Shown in pieces: positions 33,001 to 42,212 of a DNA stretch of 64,000 nt. Within the stretch, counting starts at the first letter, position 1, and the number at the start of each line of letters is the position of its first letter. The notes under the pieces were generated by a model that saw only the letters and a program-made list of their open reading frames with translations, was not told where the DNA came from and ran no database searches. The position numbers and the translations under genes are program-made. This DNA comes from Irpex lacteus (Eukaryota; Basidiomycota; Agaricomycetes; Polyporales; Irpicaceae): the NCBI GenBank assembly GCA_001986395.2, contig MQVO02000009.1, forward strand, positions 1,240,001 through 1,304,000. Direction: 5' to 3'.

Positions 33001-34077
33001 CAAAGGTGGTGAGCGCATCGAAGGCGGATGAGGATGAAGTGAGAGGGTGAGGGTGAGTGGAGGAGGAGTGAGTAGAAGGAGTGGCGGTCAGGAAAGGACG
33101 ACAAAAAATAAGACGGGAAGGAAAGACATACAGTTCTGCATCAAAAACGCATACCCATCCATAACGTGCACGTCCAGATTCCACGCGACGGCTGCGTCTA
33201 CTGCTTTGGAGATGTTCGCCCATAGGGGGGTTGCGACCTAACATGCGCCGTCAGGCGGTTGTTCAAGTTGAAGAGAGAGGGTGAAGTCAAAGGGGAGTGA
33301 TGAAGGGGAGGAGAAGGGAGAGAGAAAGTGGGGAAAGAGAGAAGGTGGGAAAAAGAAGGGAAGCTCACCTGGGGAACAGTATACGTCCCGATACCGGCTT
33401 GGTAGTACACTCTTTGTTCTGTGGGAGAGTATTTTTGGAGGAGGGTGAAGAATTGGATTATGTTTGAGTTCTATGAGCGTGAGCGAGTTGGTTAGTCGAA
33501 GGTGAGCGTGAGTTCGTGAGCGGAGCGAGTAGGTTAGCATGATGTGTGTTAGCATGGTATGGGTGCAAAAGGGAGGAGAGGCAGGACGAGAGGTGGGAGG
33601 TGGAAGGGAGGGGAGGGTTAGAGGGAGAGCGGGTTAGAGGGAGGAGCGAAGGCAGGATGCGGGGAGAGCAAGGCAAATAACAAACGATCGCGAGAAGAGA
33701 GCAGAACGCACATCAGCATCGAACTGGTCCCCCGTCCCATCAAAGCACAACACAAGCGTGCGCGGTCGCTTCCTCCCGTTCGAGTCTTTCGGCGGGGGGA
33801 TGATCTTCGGGAGTGTCTTCTTCACCTCTTTTTCCTTGACCTGCCCACTCCCACTCGCAGTGGGTTTTGACGCAGAGGTAGACTTGGGCAAAGAGGAGGA
33901 GGGAAAAGAGGACGGAAGAGTAGAGGGAAGAGTAGAGCCATTAGTAGACGTAGAAGGATCGTGAACGAGCGTCGTAGCGGTCATACTAGAGGACGTAGGT
34001 TCGACTGCTATCGTGAACCCAGAGGTAGACGGTCCCCCAGCGGGGGTAGATGGAGTTATAGTAGATTGAGAGGCCAT
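30019..34077 (-). CDS. DUF2235-domain alpha/beta hydrolase
   Basis: Exons 34077-33712, 33470-33369, 33237-33132, 32535-32420, 32232-32120, 31833-31052, 30866-30281 and 30205-30019; all phases agree, giving 785 aa. After a Ser/Thr/Pro-rich N-terminus comes the domain start RTLVLCFDGTGDQFDAD (about 106-122), then FFTLLQKYSPTEQRVYYQAG, WNLDVHVMDGYAFLMQNY, the nucleophile elbow ICIFGFSRGAYTARSLAGMV (Ser about 204), VEFVGVWDTVNSVG, and EVWFAGCHCDVGGGSVKNGT (about 519-538) with the expected acid/His region. The domain is that of T6SS Tle1-type lipases and many uncharacterised basidiomycete proteins. Exon 6 inserts about 170 residues of Lys/Asp/Glu low complexity inside the domain. Introns are long for this window (75-596 nt). 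Lipid hydrolase activity is a family inference. Confidence 0.92.
32740..32925 (+). repeat. G-rich 30-bp minisatellite inside an intron
   Basis: Units of GAGAGTGGGTGAAGGGGAAG plus GGGTGAGGGG (period 30) in at least four near-identical copies, preceded by 28-bp variants with AATGGG. It lies in the 596-nt third intron (32536-33131) of the DUF2235 gene, whose transcript carries the C/T-rich strand. Confidence 0.85.
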
Positions 34078-34250
34078 CGTTGGAGTCGTTCTTGCAGATC
34101 GTCTTCTCCGTCACTTAGTCTCGTCGTACACGATTGTCGCGGCCTGTCCTCGTCGTGCCTAACGTCGGGGAGAGAGGGAGGAGAGAAGCTCAAGACAAGA
34201 ACCCGGCATCTCTCTCGAAGATATATATATATATATATATATATATCGTG
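34078..34250. promoter_or_regulatory. Upstream region of the DUF2235 gene with (TA)n run
   Basis: Contains a (TA)n microsatellite of about 13 units at 34220-34246, 140-170 bases before the ATG. It may act as the TATA region, which is inference. Confidence 0.4.
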
Positions 34251-35269
34251 AGTGTACAAACAAGCTCGGACCCTGAGTCGAGATGGGATTAGCTCGTGCA
34301 TGATGACAAGGAGATGGGCGATGTCAGTCAGAGATGGCCTCGCTCGCACGAACCTCCCGATGATGAAGGCGCTCGGCTTGCAATGGCTTCTTCTTCTTCT
34401 TCGTCTGAGTCTGAGTCTGAGTCTTCCATTTCATTTCGTTTCGTTTCGCGTTGTGTTGTGGGATCACGCTGTACCCCAGTCTCTCGGCGTGCTCTCTCTT
34501 GGTGATGCATACGACACGCTGAAGACGAGGAGAGTGGTGGAATGGAGAGCAGGGATGGAGGGAGGGCGAGTCGCTGAGGCAGACTCCGGACGTTTGACTA
34601 CTCAACGGGAAGACGCCTCGGAGTGAGTGACACCTCTGAGAGGCATCGAGTGAATGAATGAATGAATCATCGCTGAGGTGCAACTATCACTTCACTGTCA
34701 ATTCAGTTAGTACACTCGTCTCGCTGCGTTCCTCGTTTGCTCTCACTGCTCTCACAGACCACACATCCATCTGAAACCTATAGCTACGAGCTTCGAACTC
34801 TACTCGCCACGCCAAGCCCGCCCCACCCCAGCCGACACTCCCTCCCGCCTTCCCTCCTTCCTTCACTCTCGTCCCGCTCGCATATCACGAACCGAAACAC
34901 TCGCCGCATCAAATGGAGCCGTCGTCCACGGAACGGAATGGAGAATGCAACGCTCAAGAGTAAAGAGGTGGTGGCCCTTGACTAGGATTTGTCGATTGTA
35001 GTCTTGGCCAATGGGACTCTTGGCCACGAGTAACACAAGTAGATCTCGGAGGTGAGGTGTCCGTGATCGCCACGGTACCGGTGACGCCTCTAGCGATTCG
35101 TTGATACCTCGCACGTACGTACATCCCGTAGCTGAATTCTCTTTGCTATTTGGAACTGGACTTGCGTCCTATGCGAACCTTGGCATAGGCTTTCCAAACA
35201 TTGCCGCGAGATTTCAGAATCTTGTTGCTCCCTCATGACACATACGCTCGAACTACGTCACCTCCAACC
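34251..35269. other. Non-coding region with diverged duplicates
   Basis: Segments near 34510-34860 resemble 36380-36650: both carry CGGACGTTTGA, CATCTGAAACCTA and CCACGCCAAGCC in order. Short simple repeats occur at 34390-34450 (CTTCTT, GAGTCT) and 34650-34668 (TGAA). No supported gene. Confidence 0.5.
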
Positions 35270-35930
35270 ACTCCGTCTACCACCTCTCTTCCCGTTCGCC
35301 AACCCGAAACACCCGTGTTGAACGATGCAAGCCACCATCACCAGCCACGGAATTAAGAATGCACCGCTCAACACTCAACGCTCATCGTGGTTAGGACTAT
35401 TCAACTGTACGCTCGGTTTATTGTTGACTGGGACAATTAACCAAACCGTACAGTTGAGATGTCCATGCCGTCCAGCGATTCGTCCAGCGATCCGTTCGCA
35501 CCCCCTACGTGCGTCTTTCCCCTCTCCTATACGACTGCGACCGTTGACTGAAGTTGCATGCACAGAACTTCTCGAACGTCTCAGGATCTCAGGATTGTAT
35601 GCCTCTCTCGTGAAACGATACATTCCGCTCGAACGACGATACGTTTATTGCTACCTACTCCCTCTTCCTCTCGAACTCTTCGCCCTCTAGCCCAATCGCC
35701 AACCCGAAACACCCGTGTTGAACGATACAAGCCACCGCCCACGGAACGAAGAATGCACCGCTCAACACCCATTCCCCAATGTGGCTAAGACTCTTCAACT
35801 GTCGGCATGGTCAATCGTCGTTCGGACGATTGACCGCGCTGTTCAGTTGAGATCTCCATGACCCCATGGACGTCCGGCGATCCGTGCATAGCTCATCCCG
35901 CACACACTGACAGCACAGCTCGATACGGGC
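35270..35930 (+). repeat. Two diverged copies of a ~280-bp hairpin-bearing repeat
   Basis: Copy A (about 35290-35560) and copy B (about 35694-35930) share AACCCGAAACACCCGTGTTG, then AACGAT.CAAGCCACC, AAGAATGCACCGCTCAACAC, GGCTAAGACT/GGTTAGGACT and GAGATCTCCATG/GAGATGTCCATG. Each contains a hairpin in the same place (35401-35457 and 35795-35850) bounded by TCAACTG and CAGTTGA. A weaker third relative (GAACCGAAACACTCG) sits at 34890. Confidence 0.7.
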
Positions 35931-36685
35931 GACGTCCATATCCCTCATTCACAAGCTAGTCGCGCCACTCAATGCACGAGACCTTTTCGGGAGATGGCCT
36001 CTGACTCTCGACAGCGGTCAAGTGTGCATATACGCGCAGTAGGGTGCGCTCACCACCTCCAACATAAGCTCTCCTCATATATCTGCATTGGCTTCCATGG
36101 CTGGACGCCAATGCGGATATATGTGACATAGCATGTGTACGTGAGGCTTGTGCACTCGATATCCCGGGCTCGGTACGCTGAGGTAGTGTTATTTGCGGTG
36201 AGTTCAAATATCGTGTTTGACTCGTATGTGTGTATGTATGCAGCTCAGTCTCCACGTCATACAGTTCTCCAGCCCTCTACCGATATCGATAGCAACGTCG
36301 GTTACTCTGTGTTGGTGACTGGTATGCATGTCTCGGATCTTCTGCTTTCTGCTCGCTGGCACCACCCAACACAAAAACGCTGCAACATTGACGAGGAGTT
36401 GTGGGCGAACGAGGGGATGAGGGAGACGGATGAGGAAGACCCCCGGACGTTTGACCCTGTCAAATCAGCGAGTCACCTCGTCTCGTTCTCGATGCCCACG
36501 AACCAGACAGTACATCTGAAACCTACAATACGACTACCTCACTACCAGTCCTCCTATCGAACTCCCTCCCTCCCTACTAGTACTGTCGAGCTCTATCCAC
36601 GCCAAGCCACCCCATTCTACTCTCAAACGTGCGCAGCCAACACTCCCCCACATCAGTCACATCAGTCACTCGAGATCCCTAGTCT
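35931..36685. other. Non-coding region with hairpin and duplicates
   Basis: Includes the 36076 hairpin and the 36380-36650 relatives of 34510-34860. A 273-codon plus frame (36135-36956) crosses it and the next repeat, but the parts homologous to other repeats show no shared reading frame, so I do not call it a gene. Confidence 0.45.
36076..36123 (+). repeat. Near-perfect 48-bp hairpin
   Basis: CATATATCTGCATTGGC pairs with GCCAATGCGGATATATG (16 of 17 pairs) around a 14-nt loop TTCCATGGCTGGAC. Confidence 0.8.
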
Positions 36686-36990
36686 CATATATGCTCTACT
36701 TCCAATATTAATGCACTGCCGCCGACTCGAAGGATGGTTGATTACGTTAATTCACGGAGTGAGAGTGGTGAGTACCGTCGACCAAGGAAAACGCAACATA
36801 CCGCTCACCTATTTCTACGATCCACCAGCCAGCTCGTCACGCAGACACGCACAACAGCTCATAGCACCAGCTGCAGATGACCTTAATTCTGTGCGAGATG
36901 CGAGTCGACGTCTCCTGAAGTTTCGAAGAGTCGTCCGAGTTCGCCTCAAGGTCTAAAGCCGCACGCGATCACGTGCGAGCTTAGGGCAGG
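36686..36990 (+). repeat. Dispersed repeat, plus-strand copy
   Basis: Inverted relative of 27050-27360 (see there). Shared order of motifs over about 300 bp: TATATGCTCTACTTCCAA, GAGTACCGTCGACC, AGACACGCACAAC, GTGCGAGATGCGAGTCGACG. Confidence 0.65.
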
Positions 36991-37442
36991 CTGTTTCGTG
37001 TACATGGTCTGAGCACATCCGACGCGCGGTGGACGGTTACTCGCCTATCGAGTTTTCGTATTCAATTCTTCTACGTCTCTGAGAACGCTTGCATGTTGTA
37101 CAAATAGTGACTACGATCCCGTCGCAGATGGTTCAGTCAAACGTGAAGAGAAGTTCTCTTACTTATTTGTTAGGAGTGGGCTGGATGCGTGGTGAGTATT
37201 CTGATCCTCACGATTGGCATGCAAATAACTCGATTTTAGAGAATAATGGGAAGCTACAAGTACAATTGGTTATGGCTGCGTGCGATAGCGACGCGAGACG
37301 TATGGCCACTACAATACAGTCGACGCATCAGTATCAAACGATAACACCGACTTCCCACGTACGGCTTACCCTACCACCCCAAATCCCTCATCATTCATCA
37401 TTCATCGTTCACGTTCAATCTTCATGTCCAGGTATGCGGTAC
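36991..37442. other. Intergenic region
   Basis: No gene seen. A plus-strand frame 37089-37634 runs antisense over the next gene and is a shadow. Confidence 0.4.
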
Positions 37443-37812
37443 TCAAGGAGTGGGCGCGAGCAACGCAACAGTGGCACACGCCGCACTGCACGTCCCCAGA
37501 GCAGAGTTGCACGCCAAAATGGCAGCGGGAGCCGCTGCAGCTGCGACGACGGTGCCGAACGTGGCACCTGCGGCGGCGTAGCAGGCCACGACAACGGCAT
37601 TACAGCCTACAGTAAAGTCACAGGTGAGTGGTGAGTACTGAGTGACAGTCGTCGATAGACTAGGGGGGAGGGGGGGTTCGAAGGTTCGAAGGGAACAACG
37701 GTGGGACGGGCGTACCGGTTTGGCAGATGCCGTAGGCGATGGGGCCTGCGTCGGCCGTATTGGCGATGGCGAGGGTGGCGAGGACGGCAAAGACGGTGCG
37801 TCTGAAGTTCAT
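37443..37812 (-). CDS. Zys3-like small secreted cysteine protein
   Basis: Exons 37812-37716 and 37606-37443 with a 109-nt intron (GTACGC...CTGTAG, phase 1) give 86 aa. Signal peptide MNFRRTVFAVLATLAIANTA is followed by DAGPIAYGICQTGCNAVVV, ACYAAAGATFGTVVAAAA, PAAILACNSALGTCSAACA and the end LLAPTP. The five or six Cys with Ala/Gly-rich spacers and the GPIAYGICQTGC start are the pattern of a small fungal family related to Chlamydomonas zygote-specific Zys3. Its function in fungi is unknown to me. A decayed paralog lies at 21436-21565. Confidence 0.85.
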
Positions 37813-38524
37813 TTCGGGGATGTTATGCTGAAGAGGAAAGGCAACTTGGGTGTTGTCTTTGAAGAGGGTGTATGAGTTGGCGAGAGAGGTGAAGGAGGAG
37901 AGTGTTTGGGTCGTGGGAGGTCTTATATCGCTGAGACGACGTTGGGCAACGACGAGAAGGGAAGGAGGACGCCGTACGACGTACGCTAGTGTCGTCATTC
38001 GACGTTCGGCGGCTCCAAGATTCGTTCAGGGAAACGGCCTTGCCCAAGTTGAAGGAACTACAATCAGGATATCGATGGACTCATGATAAAGTACGTCTGT
38101 TCGATCAGTATTAGAATTTGAAAGTTAAGCTGGCCTCGTCATATCCAGACGTGCTTCGCATGGAGATTCTCTCAACGTCTCACCGAATCGGCCGTTTGGT
38201 GTCTTTCCCAGGTATGAGACATTCCTCGAGATAATTCTCCTCAAATTCTAGCTCAATATCAATATCGTAGGATCTAAGAAGCGGAATTCGAAGGCAAGTA
38301 AGTTAATTTTCAGACGTGGCCATAAACATCCAAGGTTCACTGGCATGTGACCGTGTCAGCATCGGTATTCCACGGACGCCCATGGCGGATGCCCATCGAT
38401 CGACACTCGCAGTCAGTGTACCCTTGCAGCTGAACTACGACGTGATATACCTAGTGCGTTGGTAAGTCACGCCGTATCAAACAGTATACTCGCAGACTCA
38501 TATTCATCTTCCGTGTGGTAGGCG
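37813..38524. other. Intergenic region
   Basis: Divergent upstream region of the Zys3-like gene (minus) and the broken F-box gene (plus). Nothing else recognised; several intron-like GT...AG stretches occur near 38090-38280 but no coding frame. Confidence 0.35.
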
Positions 38525-39444
38525 ATGGACCCCGAACTCAGAACTACCGCAAACGACGAACAAGCTCTCCTATCAGGGGGGTCCTTGACTATGGATATGC
38601 TCCTTGTATCTCGTTCGAGACACAACGCGTCTCAGTCCATCCTCAAGCTACCTCCTGAACTGCTGTACTTGATCATCAGGCACCTTCGTATCCGAGTCAT
38701 TTATCTGCCCGTGGGCATGTCCGACACCTACCGCTTCGATTCACCCCCAGATGAGTCGATTCAAAACGACTCTCTTGGGTGGGTGTACATCACGCACGTC
38801 TGTCGACAGCTTCGAGACGTTGCCCTCTCGTTCGGAGAGCTATGGTCCGACATACGATGCGAAGCTCGTTGCACAATGTGGCTATCAGAGTGGCTTCGTC
38901 GCTCAGCAGGCATGCCCATCTCACTCACTCTGTTGTTGTGGAATCTCAGCCGTGAAGACGATCAGACGATCAGTGACGTTTTTACCGAAACACCTGAATA
39001 TCTCACAAGAATTCGCTCCCTTGAAATCGAGTTCACGGCGCCCGATTCCGTGCGTGGAGACTCGCTGCGGAGATCCCAATGTTACCCGCAATGACCCATC
39101 TATCCGTGGAATTCGACGATGACGGAAGAGTATGGTTCATCGCAGATTGTTTTATCCGATGGGCTCAGCTGGAGCCGGCCACAAATAAGCGTGAACGTAG
39201 AGGTCAATACGTTCAGGTCATCCGCAATTATCTCGCTTCTCGCGCGGCCTCAGGAAGTGTGGCGCAACTTAAGTCTCTCAAATTTGATATCTACGACAGT
39301 GTTAGTTTGGATCGTATGGATATTCTCATGTATAGGAATCAACTTCTAGAGGTGGCGGCAGAGGTGGAAGCTATCCGACGGTGTACGTACGATACCCCCG
39401 ACGCATTTGAGCTGTATTGGCATGACGCGCTTGCGCTATCTTAA
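38525..39444 (+). pseudogene. F-box protein gene, frameshifted and internally deleted
   Basis: The first frame (38525-39094) starts MDPELRTTANDEQALLSG and carries the F-box (NASQSILKLPPELLYLIIRHL) and the block GWVYITHVCRQLRDVALSF plus LWSDIRCEARCTMWLSEWLR seen in the three intact neighbours. At about 39065 the frame shifts; the +1 frame continues AEIPMLPAMTHLSVEFDDDG and runs to a stop at 39444. No donor/acceptor pair explains the shift. The whole locus is about 300 codons against 620-667 in the neighbours, so the middle LRR region has also been lost. Confidence 0.7.
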
Positions 39445-39726
39445 CTCTGTTCGTAGATGTTTCTTGCAAGTAATGCGCTTGTTTCAAAGATATGTAGTAC
39501 AATGTAGTTAATAAGTTATCTTGTTGCTGATCAGAGAGAGGCCGTATATCTAACAGCCTGTGTTGAATCTACACATGCCGGTGATCGCAGACAAGCTGCC
39601 ACCGGCAGGCTGAAGTTGCCCCAAGTACTGTACTCTTCCATGCTACGAGAAGATGGACCCCTACAGATATGAAAGAAGACAAATATTAGTGAGGAATCAA
39701 TGACGACTCACGAGGCATGCAAGGAA
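39445..39726. other. Convergent intergenic region
   Basis: 3' flanks of the broken plus-strand F-box gene and the next minus-strand F-box gene; nothing recognised. Confidence 0.4.
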
Positions 39727-41589
39727 CTACAGAACTACCTTTGTATCCTTCGTTTCTTTGTACTCCTTTATGCGAACACGCACTTCTCCATCCACTGCTA
39801 CCCGCAGCTTATCTTCGACCGCTCGTCGTACGTCTTCAAACCCTTCGCACTCCAGACGCGGTGTACGTGAGAGCTCAACCTCTAGAAGGTCCAGTTGCAT
39901 CTTCAAGCCACCATCGAGTTGACTCGCAGCACCGTCATCATCGTGATAACCGTAGCCCGTCACTACAAACCCCGCATGAGATAGCAGGCACTCTTGCATC
40001 ATCTCGACGAGCTCCTGCGAGTAATTCGATGTGAGGGGTCTATACTCACTGTGCATGTGCACGAGTGAGCGAAGTACACGCCTTTCGACCTTCGGAGACC
40101 CGATCGTTATTGACAGCGTCTTCAACGCAGAAAGCACCTTCGACTCTCCGTGGCCATGGTAGCCGGAGAAAGGTCGATGTCCCGATGAGTTAGAGTTGGC
40201 GAGGGCGGCAAGGAGGGGTGCAACGAGTGTATTGGTAGCGGTGACACGTGTTACGCTGAGGCAGCGCGCGTAGATTGAAGCACACCACTGTACGTGGTTG
40301 TCTTGTGCGTGATTGAATCGACCATCGGCTTGGGTGTTGCGATCGTGTAGCGATAACGTCTCTACCTCGGAGAGAGGAAGAGTGGCGAGGAGGGTCGTCA
40401 TGAGGCTGTCAGTGGGCGGCGCATAGCTGCGGGTTAGGCGGAGAGATACAGTAAGGAAGGGCTGCGATGTTGATTGGTCAGTAGTAGAGCCTCCCGTGCG
40501 TGCAATGATCTTCCACTCGCAATGGTCTACGGAGGTGTCGAGGGAGATGATGGACGAGCGTGCGCGCTGTGCATGCTTCGCAACGAAGTTGGTAATCTTA
40601 TCATAGTTGGCCGTAGTCTCGTCCATTTTTCTCTGCAGGTCGATCTCGAGGCTCTCTAGCCTTGGCACCCTCAGGCCATCCAAGAAATTGGGGAGGAAGA
40701 AGACGCTAGGTTCCGTGACACTCAAGTGAGTGAGTCGAGGCAGGAATAGAGAGAATGAAACGTCCTGTTGACCAAGAAAGGTCAGTTGTTCGAGGATGTT
40801 TGATAGCTTCAGCGATACGAGGTACGGCAGAGCCTGCAAGGCGTCTGTCAATGCGTTGATAGAGCGATAAAACACGACTTGCTGGCCGGTCAAGCGATTG
40901 TCGCGCGCGAAATTCCAAGCGGGGGCAAACTCCGCTCCACACCTTTCTGAGGGTAAGCTAATACTGAGATGTGTCAACGTTGGCAGCTTGAACGTCCACC
41001 AGGCAACGAAGAATCCGTCCAGGTTGACCTCGCGCAGGCGTGGTGCGTACCCCGCAAATAAACCTGGTGGAAGGAGATGCCTCCTCCGATCGCTGAGACG
41101 AGAGATCGAGATGGTCTCGAGTTGCGGAGCAGGGCGCACGAGGAAACGTTCGAGGAAAGGCGTGGCAACGTCTGCATTCGGGATTCTCAAACGTTGTATC
41201 CGACTGAAGTGGTGAGGGTCTTCGAAAGCGCGAGCGATCGCGTTGGCGTAGGTATTTACGAACGTAGGAAGGATGGTTGGTGACGTTACGACGGTGAGCG
41301 GGAGATCCTTTGAGCGTTCGAGCCAGTCTGGTAGCCAAAGCCTACAGTTGCGTGTACAAAGCACAGTTGTCCAGAGGGCCGGATACTCGAGGGCCACGGA
41401 ACGCAGGTAACGGCAGACGTGCGTGACGTTCAGCCAGCCGAGAGTTGGAAAGCCTGGTCGGGTGGAGGAGACCTTTGCAGGAACAAAGGGGGGATCGACG
41501 GAGCGTAAGAGTGTGAGCACTACGCCGAGGGTCTCTGGCGAGAGCGAGAGTAAGCCCTTGGGATGCGGGTCTGCTTGCAATTGCGGCAT
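39727..41589 (-). CDS. F-box protein with LRR-like C-terminus (620 aa)
   Basis: Single exon, ATG 41587-41589 to TAG 39727-39729. F-box-like start LLSLSPETLGVVLTLLRSVD, then the family block GWLNVTHVCRYLRSVALEYP and LWTTVLCTRNCRLWLPDWLE, RSKDLPLTVV. The remainder has irregular leucine-rich repeats (LREVNLDGFFVAWWTFKLPT, LTHLSISLPS, LPYLVSLKLSNILEQL, RLTHLSVTEPSVFFLP, LETLSLHDR-like). F-box proteins are substrate receptors of SCF ubiquitin ligases; the LRR part would choose the target. Agaricomycetes carry large lineage-specific sets of these. No intron is needed. Confidence 0.88.
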   Translation of the reverse strand: MPQLQADPHPKGLLSLSPETLGVVLTLLRSVDPPFVPAKVSSTRPGFPTLGWLNVTHVCRYLRSVALEYPALWTTVLCTRNCRLWLPDWLERSKDLPLTVVTSPTILPTFVNTYANAIARAFEDPHHFSRIQRLRIPNADVATPFLERFLVRPAPQLETISISRLSDRRRHLLPPGLFAGYAPRLREVNLDGFFVAWWTFKLPTLTHLSISLPSERCGAEFAPAWNFARDNRLTGQQVVFYRSINALTDALQALPYLVSLKLSNILEQLTFLGQQDVSFSLFLPRLTHLSVTEPSVFFLPNFLDGLRVPRLESLEIDLQRKMDETTANYDKITNFVAKHAQRARSSIISLDTSVDHCEWKIIARTGGSTTDQSTSQPFLTVSLRLTRSYAPPTDSLMTTLLATLPLSEVETLSLHDRNTQADGRFNHAQDNHVQWCASIYARCLSVTRVTATNTLVAPLLAALANSNSSGHRPFSGYHGHGESKVLSALKTLSITIGSPKVERRVLRSLVHMHSEYRPLTSNYSQELVEMMQECLLSHAGFVVTGYGYHDDDGAASQLDGGLKMQLDLLEVELSRTPRLECEGFEDVRRAVEDKLRVAVDGEVRVRIKEYKETKDTKVVL

Positions 41590-42212
41590 TGTAGTGAGGA
41601 TGTGGCCTTCACGTGCGTAGTATTGGATGAACCCTATACGCTAGCCTTTCAGCTAATATACATGTCTCAAAAAGTCAAAGCTTAGCTAATTGAGTGCTCA
41701 CCTGTAACCGACGTTCTATGGGATACTGCGTGAGGCGATAATTTGAGTGTCCACCGAGTCCAAGAGGATGTGAGTTCAACGTGAGGATAACCGAGTACTT
41801 ATGCTCATAGCGGCCAAGACGAAGGCTTGATTGAGCACGGATGAAAGAGCTTTGTTTCCACGCAATCCAGAGGATAATGGAACAAAGAGAGCAGCCATCT
41901 TAGTCATGCGCAACTTGAAGGACCGAGTGGGTGTAAGCGCTGTTTGATTGCTGACGAACAAGACATTGGTTGAGATGCAGAGAAGTCAGCGAGCAGTTTC
42001 CTGGAGAATTAGAGCTTGAGTAGTACTACGATGGTGGAGGTTCCAAGTATACGTACATAGCCGCTCGCTAATTGGCCATGGTCGTCAGGCGTCAGTGTGC
42101 ACTGTACTCGAAGTCAGTACAAGACCGTGACGATGTCTTGCAGGGTATGTAAAGCTGCGCCAAGTCGTTTTACGCGAACGTTTGTACAGACTGAAATCGG
42201 TAAATAGTACAC
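41590..42212. other. Intergenic region
   Basis: Between two minus-strand F-box genes; serves as promoter of the 39727 gene and 3' flank of the next. No other feature recognised. Confidence 0.4.

Noticed and set aside
36135..36956. 273-codon plus-strand open frame
   Set aside because: Crosses a hairpin-bearing and a dispersed repeat; the homologous repeat at 27050-27360 does not preserve the frame and no motif or signal is present.
37089..37634. 181-codon plus-strand open frame
   Set aside because: Antisense to the spliced Zys3-like gene, whose signal peptide, intron and Cys pattern are clear.
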